From contig CAJKDY010000007.1 in NCBI GenBank assembly GCA_905198835.1, positions 61,157-125,156 of the forward strand: DNA of 64,000 nucleotides. The letters run 5' to 3'. This document shows, one piece after another, positions 27,138 to 35,740 of this stretch. Under the pieces are notes generated by a model, which was not told where the DNA came from, made no database searches, and saw only the letters and a program-made list of their open reading frames with translations. The stretch comes from an uncultured Eubacteriales bacterium. GTDB taxonomy: Bacteria > Bacillota > Clostridia > Oscillospirales > Oscillospiraceae. Position numbers and translations under genes: made by a program. Each line of letters opens with the position of its first letter. The stretch's first letter is position 1.

Positions 27138-27347
27138 TCAGTCCTTGGGTTTTAGTGGCCGCCGAGTGCCATCCGGCTCCTGGACGACAGTGTGGTCCAG
27201 CTGGGCGGTGAGGTTGGCGCGCACCGCCTCCACATAACGGCGGCGCAGCTCCGCCTGCTCGGCCCGCTCGGTCTCGGTAAGCCCTTCGGGGGTCCTGGCC
27301 TTCCGGGCCAGGGCGTTGATGCGCTCGATGTCTGTTTGGGTAATCAT
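27138..27347 (-). CDS. UPF0291 (DUF896) small protein
   Basis: This 69-residue protein matches the small UPF0291/DUF896 family (B. subtilis YnzC). It has the typical I-x-R-I-N-x-L-A-R-K-A start, the G-L-T-E-x-E-x-A-E-Q-x-x-L-R-x-x-Y core and a Q-L-D-stretch before a basic tail. Members are short, charged, two-helix cytosolic proteins without a firm function. ATG 27347 is chosen because the AAAGGAG site is 9 nt upstream; an in-frame GTG two codons earlier is only 3 nt from it. It is flanked on both sides by short palindromic repeats and lies about 105 nt downstream of the YlmH-like gene. Confidence 0.85.
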   Translation of the reverse strand: MITQTDIERINALARKARTPEGLTETERAEQAELRRRYVEAVRANLTAQLDHTVVQEPDGTRRPLKPKD

Positions 27348-27369
27348 GCACACGTTCTCCTTTCATCGG

Positions 27370-27399
27370 CGGACCGTCCCGGAGGCCGGTCCCTACAAG
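27370..27399 (-). repeat. Short palindromic intergenic repeat, copy 5
   Basis: Minus strand CTTGTAGGG head, stem GACCGGC / GACGGTC-type arms, imperfect. It overlaps the leader just upstream of the UPF0291 ribosome site. Confidence 0.5.
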
Positions 27400-27408
27400 G
27401 GCAACACG

Positions 27409-27439
27409 CTTCGTAGGGCGCGGCATCCTTGACGCGCCG
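27409..27439 (+). repeat. Short palindromic intergenic repeat, copy 6
   Basis: Identical over 31 bp to copy 2 at 16624-16654. It lies between the YlmH-like gene and the UPF0291 gene. Confidence 0.75.
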
Positions 27440-27452
27440 CGGCCCGTATCTC

Positions 27453-28265
27453 TCACCCGTACCGCTCGATCTCCGCCATAATGCGGCCCTTGCGGCTCTC
27501 CCCGGTCACTCGGGCCAGAACGCACTTGCCATAGCCCTTGGCGGTAAGGCTGTCCCCCTCCTGCAAGAGCCGGTCGGGCTTTTGGCAGGGCAGGTGGTTC
27601 ACCAGCACCCGCCCCGCGGCGATCAGTCCGGCGGCCTTAGCCCGGGAAAGGCGAAAACCCGCGGCGGCCACCGCGTCCAGCCGCAGAGACTGGAAGGTCT
27701 CCCGGCGCAGCTGCACATCCCCCGCCGACGGCTGAAGCTGGGCAAGGGGCAGCTCCCGGACCCGCACCTGGTACCGCCCCACCTCGCTCCACTGGCTCAG
27801 CAGCGCGGGCAGCACCGCCCTCAGGCACACCACCTGGGCCCGCTCCGGCGTCACCAGAATGTCCCCAAGGCTCTCTCTGGCAAACCCAAGACCCATCAGC
27901 GCCCCCAGGTAGTCCCTGTGAGATAGCTTGGCCTCAGCGGGCGGCACGGCCTCCACAGCGGCCAAGGGGTCGTCCTCCCCGCCGGGGATCAACTCCTCCA
28001 CCCAGCCGGGCAAAAAGACGCACACCTTCCGTTCCGCCTGCCCATAGCCGCCCCAGAAGCTCCGCCCAGGGTCATCTCCGTCACACGGGATCCCTACGGC
28101 GTTCAGGGCCTGGTCGGCCAGGGCCTGCTCCCCGTCAGTCAAAAACTGACTGTGGGCGGGGACGTTCCGGCTCCGGGCCAGCTCCGCCTTGTCCAGCACC
28201 CGGGCCAGGGCCATGCGGCTGGCGTCATCCACCGCGAAGCGGGTCAGTATCTCTGTTTTGGTCAT
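27453..28265 (-). CDS. ylmH: YlmH-like S4-domain RNA-binding protein
   Basis: The 270-residue protein has the layout of B. subtilis YlmH, which binds the large ribosomal subunit and is linked to rescue of stalled ribosomes (RqcP-like) and to division-site regulation. The N-terminal two thirds is the conserved family domain, with a Y-G-x-x-E-R-K-V-x-x-F-L block near residue 80 and S-H-R-D-(Y/F)-L-G-A-(L/I)-(M/L)-G-L-G near 115. The C-terminus (about 185-250) is an S4 RNA-binding fold with the SRAKAAGLIAAGRVLVN helix-loop. Its ATG overlaps the stop of the ABC exporter gene (ATGA), so both are translated from one mRNA. Unlike in B. subtilis it is not beside divIVA or ftsZ. Confidence 0.9.
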   Translation of the reverse strand: MTKTEILTRFAVDDASRMALARVLDKAELARSRNVPAHSQFLTDGEQALADQALNAVGIPCDGDDPGRSFWGGYGQAERKVCVFLPGWVEELIPGGEDDPLAAVEAVPPAEAKLSHRDYLGALMGLGFARESLGDILVTPERAQVVCLRAVLPALLSQWSEVGRYQVRVRELPLAQLQPSAGDVQLRRETFQSLRLDAVAAAGFRLSRAKAAGLIAAGRVLVNHLPCQKPDRLLQEGDSLTAKGYGKCVLARVTGESRKGRIMAEIERYG

Positions 28266-30016
28266 TGGCCCACCGCAGTCTGAGCCCGGTAGAGCCGGGC
28301 GTACTCGCCATTTCGATCCAACAGCTCCTGGTGGCTGCCCTGCTCCACGATACGGTTGTCGTCCACCACCAAAATACGGCTGGCGGAGCGAATGGTGGAC
28401 AGGCGGTGGGCGATGATGAGGGTGGTCCGCCCCTGGGCCAGCTGATCAAAGGCGGCCTGGATGGCGTGCTCGGTAACGCTGTCCAGCGCGGAGGTGGCCT
28501 CGTCCAAGATCAGGATAGGCGGATCCTTAAGGAAAATGCGGGCAATGGAGATGCGCTGCTTCTGGCCGCCGGAGAGCATCACGCCCCGCTCGCCCACATA
28601 GGTGTCAAAGCCGTCAGGCATGGCCAGAATGTCGTCCAATATCTCCGCTCTGCGGGCTGCCTCAGCGACCTCGTCCAGGGTGGCCCCGGGCTTTCCGTAG
28701 GCGATGTTTTCAAACACGGTGCCGGCGAAGAGGAACACATCCTGCTGCACGATGCCGATGGCCCGGCGCAGATCGCGCTGCCGCAGGTCCTGGACGTCCA
28801 CGCCGTCGATGGCGATGGAGCCCTCGGTCACATCGTAGAACCGGGGGATCAGCTGGCACAGCGTGGACTTGCCGCCGCCGGAGGGGCCCACTACCGCCAC
28901 CGTCTGGCCGTGGGGGATGTGAAGGGTGATGTGGCTCAGGACCTCCTCGCCGCCAGACTCGTAGCGGAAGGAGACGTCCCGGATGTCGATGTCGCCCACC
29001 ACGTCGGCCATGGGCAGGGCGTCCGGCTTATCCCGGATCTGGGGCTCCACCGCCATCAGCTCCATGAATCGGCCAAAGCCCGCCATGCCGTTCAAAAACT
29101 GCTCCACGAACGCCGAGAGCTTGCGGATGGGGGTGACAAAGGTAGTGACGTAGAGGGAAAAGGTCACCAGATCCACATAGTCCATCTTATTTTGCATGAT
29201 CAGCGCGCCCCCGGCGGTGATCACCAGCACAGGGAGAATGGACATGGTAAACTCCAGGCCGCCGTGGTAGACGCCCATGTAGCGGTAATATCCCCGCTTG
29301 GCCTGGCGGAAGTTGTCGTTGGAGCGGCCAAACTTCTCGATCTCCGCGTCCTCGTTGGCAAAGGCCTTGGCAGTCCGCATCCCGGACAGAGAGGATTCCA
29401 GCTCCGCGTTGATGCCCGCCATGGTCTGCTTCACCTGCCTCGAGGCCCGGACCATTCGCGAGCGCATCAAAACGGTATACACCGCGAACAGCGGTACCGC
29501 CGCGAAGACCACCAGCGCCAGCTCCCAGCGGATGGAGAGCATGATGAAGAAAGCGCCGATCAGCGTCACCGCCGAGATAAAGAGGTCCTCGGGGCCGTGG
29601 TGGGCAAGTTCCGAGATCTCAAAGAGGTCGCTGGTCACCCGGCTCATAAGCTGCCCGGTGCGGTTTTGGTCAAAAAAGGAAAAGCTCAGCTGCTGGAGGT
29701 GGGCGAAGAGGTCGGCCCGAATGTCCGCTTCAATGCGCACGCCCATCATGTGGCCCCAATAGGTCACCACAAAGTACATTACGCCCTTGAGCACATAGGC
29801 CCCGGCAATGATGGCCATGACGGTAAAAAAGGTCTCAAAAAGCCCCTGGGGCAGCAGCGTCTGCATGGACAGCCTGGACAGGTAAGGAAACAGCAGGTCT
29901 ACCCCGCAGATCCCCGCCGCGCACAGCATATCCAGAGCAAAGAGCCTCCAGTGGGGCTTATAATAGGACGCAAAGACCCGCAAGGGCCTAGCAGTTTTGA
30001 TCCTTTGAGCGTTCAT
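28262..30016 (-). CDS. ABC exporter, fused membrane and ATPase domains (584 aa)
   Basis: A single-chain half-transporter that would dimerise in the cytoplasmic membrane. Residues about 20-310 form a type-1 exporter domain with six membrane helices. Residues about 340-584 form the ATPase: Walker A GPSGGGKST (377-385), LSGGQ signature (481-485), Walker B ILILDEATSALD, and the H-loop histidine at 537. It resembles the MsbA/LmrA/YfiB-C group; the substrate cannot be read from the sequence. ATG 30016 behind AAAGGAGAG is chosen, because a longer frame to 30283 would run into cutC. The stop overlaps the next ATG (YlmH-like). Confidence 0.92.
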   Translation of the reverse strand: MNAQRIKTARPLRVFASYYKPHWRLFALDMLCAAGICGVDLLFPYLSRLSMQTLLPQGLFETFFTVMAIIAGAYVLKGVMYFVVTYWGHMMGVRIEADIRADLFAHLQQLSFSFFDQNRTGQLMSRVTSDLFEISELAHHGPEDLFISAVTLIGAFFIMLSIRWELALVVFAAVPLFAVYTVLMRSRMVRASRQVKQTMAGINAELESSLSGMRTAKAFANEDAEIEKFGRSNDNFRQAKRGYYRYMGVYHGGLEFTMSILPVLVITAGGALIMQNKMDYVDLVTFSLYVTTFVTPIRKLSAFVEQFLNGMAGFGRFMELMAVEPQIRDKPDALPMADVVGDIDIRDVSFRYESGGEEVLSHITLHIPHGQTVAVVGPSGGGKSTLCQLIPRFYDVTEGSIAIDGVDVQDLRQRDLRRAIGIVQQDVFLFAGTVFENIAYGKPGATLDEVAEAARRAEILDDILAMPDGFDTYVGERGVMLSGGQKQRISIARIFLKDPPILILDEATSALDSVTEHAIQAAFDQLAQGRTTLIIAHRLSTIRSASRILVVDDNRIVEQGSHQELLDRNGEYARLYRAQTAVGQ

Positions 30017-30071
30017 CAGGTCTTGTCTCTCCTTTTTTCCTGCAAACTCGCGTCTGATTTGTCGCGGGCCG

Positions 30072-30824
30072 TCACGCCAGGCCGTGAACGATCCGGGCGC
30101 AGGCGGCAAACTCCTCCTGGTCAGTACGCCACAGCTCATATTCTGACAAAGAGGGCAGCCCCATCGAGACCCCCTTTTTGCGATACACCATACCGCTGTC
30201 CACCGCGCCGCGCCGGCCGGTGGTATGGAACGTCCGAACCCCCGTCTTTTCAAAAATAGCACGGATATTGTCCCGCCGCACACCGCTGCCCGCCATAATG
30301 CGGACTCTGCCCGCCGCCCGGCGGACCAGTTGAGCCAGGACGTCCGCCCCCGCCAGCGCGTTGGCGGCCTGTCCAGAGGTCAAAATAGTGGTGCAGCCCA
30401 GCTCCACTGCCTGTTCCAAGGTCTCCAAGGGGTCCCAAGCCATGTCAAAGGCCCGGTGGAGCGTGACCTCCATCTCTCCGGCCCGCTCCATCAGGCAATC
30501 CATCGCGGCGCCATCCAAGCGCCCCTCCGGTGTGAGCGCGCCGATCACAACGCCGTTGGCCCCCAGCTCCCGAAAGGCGTCGATCTCATCTGCCATCTCC
30601 AACAGCTCGTAGTCATCGTATAGAAAATCGCCAAATCGGGGACGGATCAGCACGTTGACCGGTATGGGGCAGGCCTCCCGCACCTGGCGAAACAGGGTCC
30701 GGGAGGGCGTGGTCCCACCGATAGACAGATTCGCACACAGCTCCAGCCGATCCGCCCCACCTTTCCAGGCGGCCACCGCGGAGGGCAAACAGTCTACGCA
30801 GCCTTCGATCAGAGGCAGCTTCAT
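30072..30824 (-). CDS. cutC: CutC family protein
   Basis: A 250-residue TIM-barrel protein of the CutC family, first linked to copper tolerance though the biochemical role is unclear. Family motifs are present in order: E-G-C-V-D near the start, RLELCANLSIGGTTPS (about 26-41), LIRPRFGDFLYDD (about 60-72), TLHRAFDMAWDP (about 120-131), LTSGQAANA (about 147-155) and MAGSGVRRDNI. Length fits the family. ATG 30824 is 9 nt from AAGGGAG; a GTG one codon earlier is also possible. The gene precedes the ABC exporter by 55 nt on the same strand and may be co-transcribed with it. Confidence 0.93.
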   Translation of the reverse strand: MKLPLIEGCVDCLPSAVAAWKGGADRLELCANLSIGGTTPSRTLFRQVREACPIPVNVLIRPRFGDFLYDDYELLEMADEIDAFRELGANGVVIGALTPEGRLDGAAMDCLMERAGEMEVTLHRAFDMAWDPLETLEQAVELGCTTILTSGQAANALAGADVLAQLVRRAAGRVRIMAGSGVRRDNIRAIFEKTGVRTFHTTGRRGAVDSGMVYRKKGVSMGLPSLSEYELWRTDQEEFAACARIVHGLA

Positions 30825-30971
30825 CACATACAGCTCCCTTTCGTTTCAAGCAGTAATGATATGATACCATCTTTCCTAAAAAAAGTCGAGCCATCCGCAA
30901 AAAAGTACCGGGGCGTCTCTTATCTCATCGCCGGAAGTTCCTTTCCCGCGCCGGTTTTTTCTGTCCGGCTC

Positions 30972-31001
30972 TTGCAATCGCGGCGGGCTTGGGCGTATAA
31001 T
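30972..31001 (+). promoter_or_regulatory. Promoter of the O-acetylhomoserine sulfhydrylase gene
   Basis: TTGCAA (30972-30977), 18 bp, TATAAT (30996-31001). The leader is only about 25 nt, so no SAM or T-box riboswitch fits between promoter and ATG. Confidence 0.75.
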
Positions 31002-31033
31002 AGCTCCAAATCATTGTCCAAGGAGGGTCTGCT

Positions 31034-32308
31034 ATGAAGCTCGATACCAAATGCGTCCACGCCGGGTACACCCCCGGCAACGGCGAGCCCCGGAATATCC
31101 CCATCGTCCAGTCCACCACCTTCCGCTACGCCACCGGCGAGGCTATGGGCGCGCTCTTTGACCTGGAGGCCGAGGGCTACTTCTACACCCGGCTCCAAAA
31201 CCCCACCAACGACCGTGTGGCGGCGAAGATCTGTGCTCTGGAGGGGGGCACGGCGGCCATGCTGACCTCCTCGGGCCAGGCGGCCAACTTTTACGCCGTC
31301 TTCAACATCGCCTCCTGCGGCGATCATGTGGTGGCCTCCTCCTCCATCTACGGCGGCACCTTCAACCTCTTTGCCGTCACTATGCGTCGCATGGGCGTCG
31401 AGTTTACCTTTGTGGACCCCGACTGCACGCCGGAAGAACTGGACGCCGCTTTCCGGGAGAATACCAAGGCCGTCTTCGGCGAGTCCATCGCCAATCCCGC
31501 CCTGACGGTGCTGGACTTTGACAAGTTCGCACAGGCCGCCCACGCCCACGGGGTCCCCCTCATCGTGGACAACACCTTCCCCACCCCTGTCAACTGCCGC
31601 CCCTTTGAGCACGGCGCGGACATCGTCACCCACTCCACCACCAAATACATGGACGGCCACGCCAACGCCGTAGGCGGCGCCATCGTAGATAGCGGCAAGT
31701 TCGACTGGACCAAGTACCCCGACAAGTTCCCCGGCCTCTGCACCCCGGACGAGAGCTACCACGGCGTGACCTACACCGAGCGCTTTGGCCTGGCCGGGGC
31801 CTACATCACCAAGGCCACCGCCCAGCTCATGCGGGACTTTGGCTCCATCCCCTCGCCCCAGAACGCCTATTACCTCAACATTGGCCTGGAGACCCTGTCC
31901 CTGCGCATGGCCCGGCACTGCGCCAACGCCCTGGCGGTGGCCCAGTTCCTGGAGCGCCATCCCAAGGTCTCCTGGGTCCGCTGCCCGGAGCTGCCCAATG
32001 ATCCCTACCACGCCCTGGCCCAGAAGTATATGCCCTCCGGCGCCTGCGGCGTGGTCTCCTTCGGCGTCAAGGGCGGGCGCGCCGCCGCCCAGAAGTTCAT
32101 GGCCGGCCTGGAGCTGGCCAGCATCGCCACCCATGTGGCCGACGCCAAGACCTGCGTGCTCCACCCCGCCTCCACCACCCACCGCCAGATGACGGACGAG
32201 CAGCTGGCCCACGCCGGCGTCAAGCCCGACCTCATCCGCCTCAGCGTAGGCATCGAAGACCCCGCCGACCTGATCGCCGACGTGACAAAGGCCCTGGACC
32301 AGGTGTAA
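31034..32308 (+). CDS. metY: O-acetylhomoserine sulfhydrylase (Cys/Met PLP enzyme)
   Basis: A PLP-dependent enzyme of the Cys/Met metabolism family. Members of this length (424 aa) usually join O-acetylhomoserine with sulfide or methanethiol to give homocysteine or methionine. Visible features are the N-terminal H-A-G block and P-I-V-Q-S-T-T-F, Y-T-R-L-Q-N-P-T (51-58), SGQAAN around residue 80, the PLP-contacting DNTF (179-182), and the Schiff-base lysine in HSTTKYMDGH (K204). An AAGGAGG site lies 8 nt before ATG 31034. It is a single-gene unit between its own promoter and a strong terminator. Methionine gamma-lyase or cystathionine enzymes are sister groups, but their shorter length makes them less likely. 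Confidence 0.92.
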   Translation: MKLDTKCVHAGYTPGNGEPRNIPIVQSTTFRYATGEAMGALFDLEAEGYFYTRLQNPTNDRVAAKICALEGGTAAMLTSSGQAANFYAVFNIASCGDHVVASSSIYGGTFNLFAVTMRRMGVEFTFVDPDCTPEELDAAFRENTKAVFGESIANPALTVLDFDKFAQAAHAHGVPLIVDNTFPTPVNCRPFEHGADIVTHSTTKYMDGHANAVGGAIVDSGKFDWTKYPDKFPGLCTPDESYHGVTYTERFGLAGAYITKATAQLMRDFGSIPSPQNAYYLNIGLETLSLRMARHCANALAVAQFLERHPKVSWVRCPELPNDPYHALAQKYMPSGACGVVSFGVKGGRAAAQKFMAGLELASIATHVADAKTCVLHPASTTHRQMTDEQLAHAGVKPDLIRLSVGIEDPADLIADVTKALDQV

Positions 32309-32322
32309 ACAGCGTAAAAACG

Positions 32323-32361
32323 AACACCCGGAGTAGTCAAAAACTACTCCGGGTGTTTTTT
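32323..32361 (+). terminator. Intrinsic terminator after metY
   Basis: Perfect 15-bp stem AACACCCGGAGTAGT / ACTACTCCGGGTGTT with a five-base loop and a T run. The two flanking genes converge here. Confidence 0.92.
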
Positions 32362-32409
32362 GTTATCATAAAAGTACTACTCGTTAAGCCTCGCAGGGGG
32401 ACAATAAAC

Positions 32410-32799
32410 TTAGCTATTTTCTTCGAAGCTGGTCCCGCAGGAACGGCATGTGACCTTGATGCGGCCCGCGCCTTTGGGGACCCGGAGCTGCTGGCCGCAG
32501 TTGGGGCATTTGAAATACTTGTGGGCCTTGTCGCTGCGCTTGGTCTTGGCCGCGCGCCAGCGGCTGCGGATGGGCGCGACGGCCTTCAGAAAGCGCTGGT
32601 TCTCCGCCCGGCGCTTGGCGGTGTTGTGGGAGAGCATCCGGTAGAGGGTCACCACCGCCAAGAGCGTACACACAAGCCCCAGCGGCCACCAGCCGGTGAT
32701 CAGCTCCACCAGCCAGACGATCAGATATAGCGCCAGAGTAAACGTGCCCAGGGCGTCCGCGCCGTAGCGTCCGTACATGAACCTCTGGAGAAACCCCAT
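32410..32799 (-). CDS. Small membrane protein with C-terminal zinc ribbon
   Basis: A 129-residue protein not assigned to a named family. Two hydrophobic helices (about 15-35 and 38-58) are followed by a basic linker rich in Arg/Lys. A C-terminal zinc ribbon has two CxxC pairs (CPNCGQQLRVP and CRSCGTSF). The pattern suggests a membrane-tethered cytosolic zinc ribbon. ATG 32799 behind AAAGGGAG is chosen; a longer open frame reaching 33519 runs antisense through the dCMP deaminase gene and is rejected. The gene converges on metY and is divergent from the deaminase. Confidence 0.8.
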   Translation of the reverse strand: MGFLQRFMYGRYGADALGTFTLALYLIVWLVELITGWWPLGLVCTLLAVVTLYRMLSHNTAKRRAENQRFLKAVAPIRSRWRAAKTKRSDKAHKYFKCPNCGQQLRVPKGAGRIKVTCRSCGTSFEENS

Positions 32800-32884
32800 G
32801 CTCCAAGCTCCCTTTCCGCAAAGTCGGTAAAGTCTATGATAGCACCACACATGGGGCAAAGGGTAAACAATCTGTGAATTCCTC

Positions 32885-32913
32885 TTGCGTCTGGCGACAA
32901 AAAAACGTATAAT
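32885..32913 (+). promoter_or_regulatory. Promoter of the dCMP deaminase gene
   Basis: TTGCGT (32885-32890), 17 bp, TATAAT (32908-32913); AAGGAGG precedes ATG 32950. Confidence 0.75.
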
Positions 32914-32949
32914 CCACCTATAACAAGCTCCACCAAGGAGGGCCAGACC

Positions 32950-33432
32950 ATGCAGAGACTGGACAAAGTGAACTATTACCTGGACATCGCCCAGACCGTG
33001 GCCGAGCGGTCCACGTGCCTGCGCAAGTGCTACGGTGCCATCCTGGTCAAAAGCGACGAGATCATCTCCACCGGCTACAACGGCGCGCCCCGGGGCCGAA
33101 AAAACTGCGCCGACCTTGGCGTGTGCACCCGGGAGCAGCTGAACATTCCCTCTGGCGAGCGCTATGAGCTCTGCCGCAGCGTCCACGCCGAAGCCAACTG
33201 CATCATCTCCGCCGCCCGACGAGACACCCTGGGCGCCACGCTGTACCTGGCCTGCCGGGATCCCCAGACCGGAGCGCTGGTCGCGGGCACCACCTCCTGC
33301 ATGATGTGCCGCAAGCTCATCATCAACGCCGGCATTGCCCAGGTGGTCATCCGGGACACCCCCACCGACTACCGCGTGGTCCATGTAGAGGACTGGATCC
33401 GGGAAGACGACAGCCTGCCCCAACAGGTCTGA
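32950..33432 (+). CDS. Deoxycytidylate (dCMP) deaminase, ComEB type
   Basis: It converts dCMP to dUMP, feeding dTMP synthesis (thyA lies at 59349). The 160-residue protein has the cytidine/deoxycytidylate deaminase zinc site: His79-Ala-Glu81 (VHAEANCI) and the second half Cys117-x-x-Cys120 (TTSCMMCRK), where the usual proline before the first cysteine is serine. An allosteric-type insert with extra Cys (KNCADLGVC) before the HAE block is typical of Firmicutes ComEB/T4 Cd-like enzymes. Competence is not implied by the homology. Monocistronic, with its own promoter. Confidence 0.93.
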   Translation: MQRLDKVNYYLDIAQTVAERSTCLRKCYGAILVKSDEIISTGYNGAPRGRKNCADLGVCTREQLNIPSGERYELCRSVHAEANCIISAARRDTLGATLYLACRDPQTGALVAGTTSCMMCRKLIINAGIAQVVIRDTPTDYRVVHVEDWIREDDSLPQQV

Positions 33433-33692
33433 CGACCTGCCGGGGCCCTCTCCCTTTATGATGCTCGGGGTCGGCAAAGCCGCCCCTGCGCTCGTCCTCA
33501 CAAGCTCCATATCCCTCACCCGGGCTGTCGCCTAGGGTTCGCTCATTTCGCGGCTCGTCCTCTCCCCAACAAGGGCTTTGCCCTTGCTGGGGTCCCTATC
33601 AGCCCGCTTCGCTCCGAATTTACGGCGCGCTTGCGCCGTCCCGTCTGCGGCGGGTCCCTATCATGCCTGACGGCCCAACCATATTTCCTCTA
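33433..33692. other. Intergenic stretch without a gene; internal short inverted repeats
   Basis: With the promoter region that follows, this is part of a 427-bp gap between the deaminase and rny genes. No coding potential is seen. It holds several small hairpins (for example ACGGCGCG/CGCGCCGT-like arms and AAGGGC/GCCCTT) and a twice-used GGGTCCCTATCA. It looks like decayed repeat sequence, not a regulatory RNA I can name. Confidence 0.5.
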
Positions 33693-33718
33693 CGGGCGGC
33701 TTTGGCCGCCCGTTTTTT
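33693..33718 (+). terminator. Intrinsic terminator upstream of rny
   Basis: Stem CGGGCGGC / GCCGCCCG, loop TTTG, then TTTTTT. It insulates rny from the deaminase gene and the repeat-like gap. Confidence 0.9.
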
Positions 33719-33739
33719 ATGCCCCTTTCCGATTTCTCC

Positions 33740-33769
33740 TTGACAGATGTACCCATACTGCTTTAAAAT
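33740..33769 (+). promoter_or_regulatory. Promoter of rny
   Basis: TTGACA (33740-33745), 18 bp, TAAAAT (33764-33769). The leader is about 85 nt. Confidence 0.75.
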
Positions 33770-33859
33770 AGTATTGGTTCATTATCGGGCCTTATGGCCT
33801 GTCGGACTGTCCCAAGAGGACGAAAAAACAAAAGAAAGGAAGAGGTGTAACAAGACAAG

Positions 33860-35413
33860 ATGGATATTATCTTCGCCGTCATCATCGGCGTTGTGGCCCT
33901 TGTGCTGGGCGTGGCTATCGGGATCCCCCTGGGTATTGCCCGGCGCAAGTCCGCCGCCGAGCGGGAGATCGGCTCTGCCGAGGACGAGGCCAAGCGCATC
34001 ATCAACGACGCCATCAAGTCCGCCGAGAGCAAAAAGCGCGAAGCCCTTGTGGAAGCCAAAGAGGAGATCCTCAAGGCCCGCAACGAGCACGAAGCCGAGG
34101 TCAAGGAGCGCCGCGCTGAGCTGACCAAGCAGGAGAACCGTCTCCAGCAAAAGGAAGAGAATCTGGACAAGAAGATCGAGAACGTAGAGAAAAAGGAAGA
34201 GACCATTGCCGCCAAAGCCGAGGCCCTGGAGGAGCAGAAGGCGGAGCTGGAAGAGCTGAAGGCCAAGGAGCTCACCGAGCTGGAGCGCATCTCCGGCTAC
34301 ACCGCCGAGGAGGCCAAGAAGTTCCTGCTGGACCAGCTGGAGCAGGAGGTCACCCACGAAGCGGCCCTGAAGGTCAAGGAGATCGAGACCCGGGCCAAGG
34401 AAGAGGCGGACAACACCGCCAAGGAGATCATTTCTCTGGCCATCCAGCGCTGCGCCGCCGACCATGTGGCCGAGGCCACCGTCAGCGTCGTCCCCCTGCC
34501 CAACGACGATCTGAAGGGCCGCATCATCGGCCGTGAGGGCCGGAACATCCGCACCCTGGAGACCATGACCGGCGTGGATCTCATCATCGACGACACCCCC
34601 GAAGCCATCACTGTCTCCTGCTTCGACCCCGTCCGCCGGGAGATCGCCCGCATCGCCCTGGAAAAGCTGATCCAGGACGGCCGCATCCACCCCGCTCGCA
34701 TTGAGGAGATGGTGGAGAAGGCCAAGCGGGAGGTAGACGCCACCATCAAAGCCGAGGGCGAGCGGGCCGTCTTTGAGACCAACGTCCACGGCCTGCACCC
34801 GGAACTCATTAAGCTGCTGGGCCGCATGAAGTACCGCACCAGCTACGGCCAGAACGTGCTCAGCCACTCCATCGAGGTCTGCCATGTGGCCGGGCTGCTG
34901 GCCGCCGAGATCGGCGCCGACGTGACCATGGCCAAGCGGGCCGGCCTCCTGCACGACCTGGGCAAGTCCATCGACCACGAAGTAGAGGGCTCCCACGTCC
35001 AGATCGGCGTGGAGCTGGCCCGGAAGTACCATGAGTCTGACGGCGTGATCCACGCCATCGAGGCCCATCACAACGATGTGGAGCCCCAGACCATCGTGGC
35101 CTGCCTGGTCCAGGCAGCGGACGCCATCTCCGCCGCCCGCCCCGGCGCGCGCCGCGAGAATGTGGAGAACTACATCAAGCGTCTGGAAAAGCTGGAGGAG
35201 GTCTGCTCCTCCTTCCCCGGCGTGGACAAGTCCTTCGCCATCCAGGCAGGTCGGGAGGTCCGCATCATGGTGGCCCCGGAGAAGATCAGCGAGGATCAGA
35301 TGACCCTCCTGGCCCGGGACATCGCCAAGAAGATCGAAGAGGAGCTGGAGTATCCCGGCCAGATCAAGGTCAACGTCCTCCGGGAGACCAGAGTGATCGA
35401 GTACGCAAAGTAA
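33860..35413 (+). CDS. rny: Ribonuclease Y
   Basis: A membrane-anchored endoribonuclease that starts mRNA decay in many Bacillota. The 517-residue protein has the full family layout: one N-terminal membrane helix (about 4-27), a long charged coiled coil (about 30-190), a KH RNA-binding domain with [12 protein letters not shown] (220-231), and an HD phosphohydrolase domain with the metal-binding [10 protein letters not shown] (His365-Asp366). Length matches B. subtilis Rny. The site AAGGAAGAGGTG precedes ATG 33860 with a slightly long spacer. It is a single-gene unit; a stop-abutting element begins on the base after its TAA. pnp and a DEAD-box helicase, its degradosome partners in Bacillus, lie 3-9 kb away. 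Confidence 0.97.
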   Translation: MDIIFAVIIGVVALVLGVAIGIPLGIARRKSAAEREIGSAEDEAKRIINDAIKSAESKKREALVEAKEEILKARNEHEAEVKERRAELTKQENRLQQKEENLDKKIENVEKKEETIAAKAEALEEQKAELEELKAKELTELERISGYTAEEAKKFLLDQLEQEVTHEAALKVKEIETRAKEEADNTAKEIISLAIQRCAADHVAEATVSVVPLPNDDLKGRIIGREGRNIRTLETMTGVDLIIDDTPEAITVSCFDPVRREIARIALEKLIQDGRIHPARIEEMVEKAKREVDATIKAEGERAVFETNVHGLHPELIKLLGRMKYRTSYGQNVLSHSIEVCHVAGLLAAEIGADVTMAKRAGLLHDLGKSIDHEVEGSHVQIGVELARKYHESDGVIHAIEAHHNDVEPQTIVACLVQAADAISAARPGARRENVENYIKRLEKLEEVCSSFPGVDKSFAIQAGREVRIMVAPEKISEDQMTLLARDIAKKIEEELEYPGQIKVNVLRETRVIEYAK

Positions 35414-35547
35414 GAAGCGCGAGCATAGGCGCGCCGCCGGGCTTGGAGCCGACCGCACGGCAAAAACAGGTTGGCCACAGGCCAACGGCATTTTGCCAAG
35501 GGCGGCGAAAGAACCGGCGACCAGTGCGCCCAATGCGAGCGTGACAG
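35414..35547 (+). repeat. Stop-abutting element, copy B (after rny)
   Basis: Begins GAAGCGCGAGCATAGGCG directly after the rny TAA and ends CGCCCAATGCGAGCGTGAC. It shares long blocks with copy A2, including CGCACGGCAAAAACAGG. Internal palindrome GTTGGCC/GGCCAAC. Confidence 0.82.
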
Positions 35548-35568
35548 CTCACAGATACCGCAAAGAGA

Positions 35569-35602
35569 GAGCCCACCGGTCATGCCGGTGGGCTCCTTTT
35601 TT
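35569..35602 (+). terminator. Intrinsic terminator of rny
   Basis: Perfect 11-bp stem GAGCCCACCGG / CCGGTGGGCTC, five-base loop, then C and TTTTTT. It lies beyond the stop-abutting element. Confidence 0.92.
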
Positions 35603-35603
35603 G

Positions 35604-35738
35604 CCTTCCCCCTTGCGGGGGGAAGGTGGCCCGAAGGGCCGGATGAGGGGGCGCCGCAAAGCTCCGAAAGGCACCCTCATCAGTCAGCCGCTTTGCGGCT
35701 GACAGCTTCCCCCTGCCAGGGGGAAGCCCAAGGCCCGG
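35604..35738. repeat. GC-rich REP-like intergenic repeat
   Basis: It is framed by two palindromes, CCTTCCCCCTTG..GGGGGAAGG and GCTTCCCCCTG..CAGGGGGAAGC. Between them are CCGGATGAGGG and its counterpart CCCTCATC, so the whole unit can fold on itself. Elements of this look are common in intergenic gaps of gut Clostridia. The rest of the 330-bp gap 35414-35743 is the stop-abutting element and the rny terminator. Confidence 0.7.
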
Positions 35739-35740
35739 CC

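Noticed and set aside
28265..30259. 664-codon plus frame opposite the ABC exporter
   Set aside because: Antisense shadow; the minus strand has Walker A, signature and Walker B motifs.
30828..31033. Possible SAM or T-box riboswitch before metY
   Set aside because: The promoter leaves only about 25 nt of leader, and no riboswitch core is visible.
32410..33519. 369-codon minus frame reaching over the dCMP deaminase gene
   Set aside because: Only the last 129 codons have a proper start and a zinc ribbon; the rest is antisense to a clear enzyme gene.
33782..35533. 583-codon minus frame opposite rny
   Set aside because: Leu/Gly/Asp-rich shadow of the RNase Y gene with no family features.
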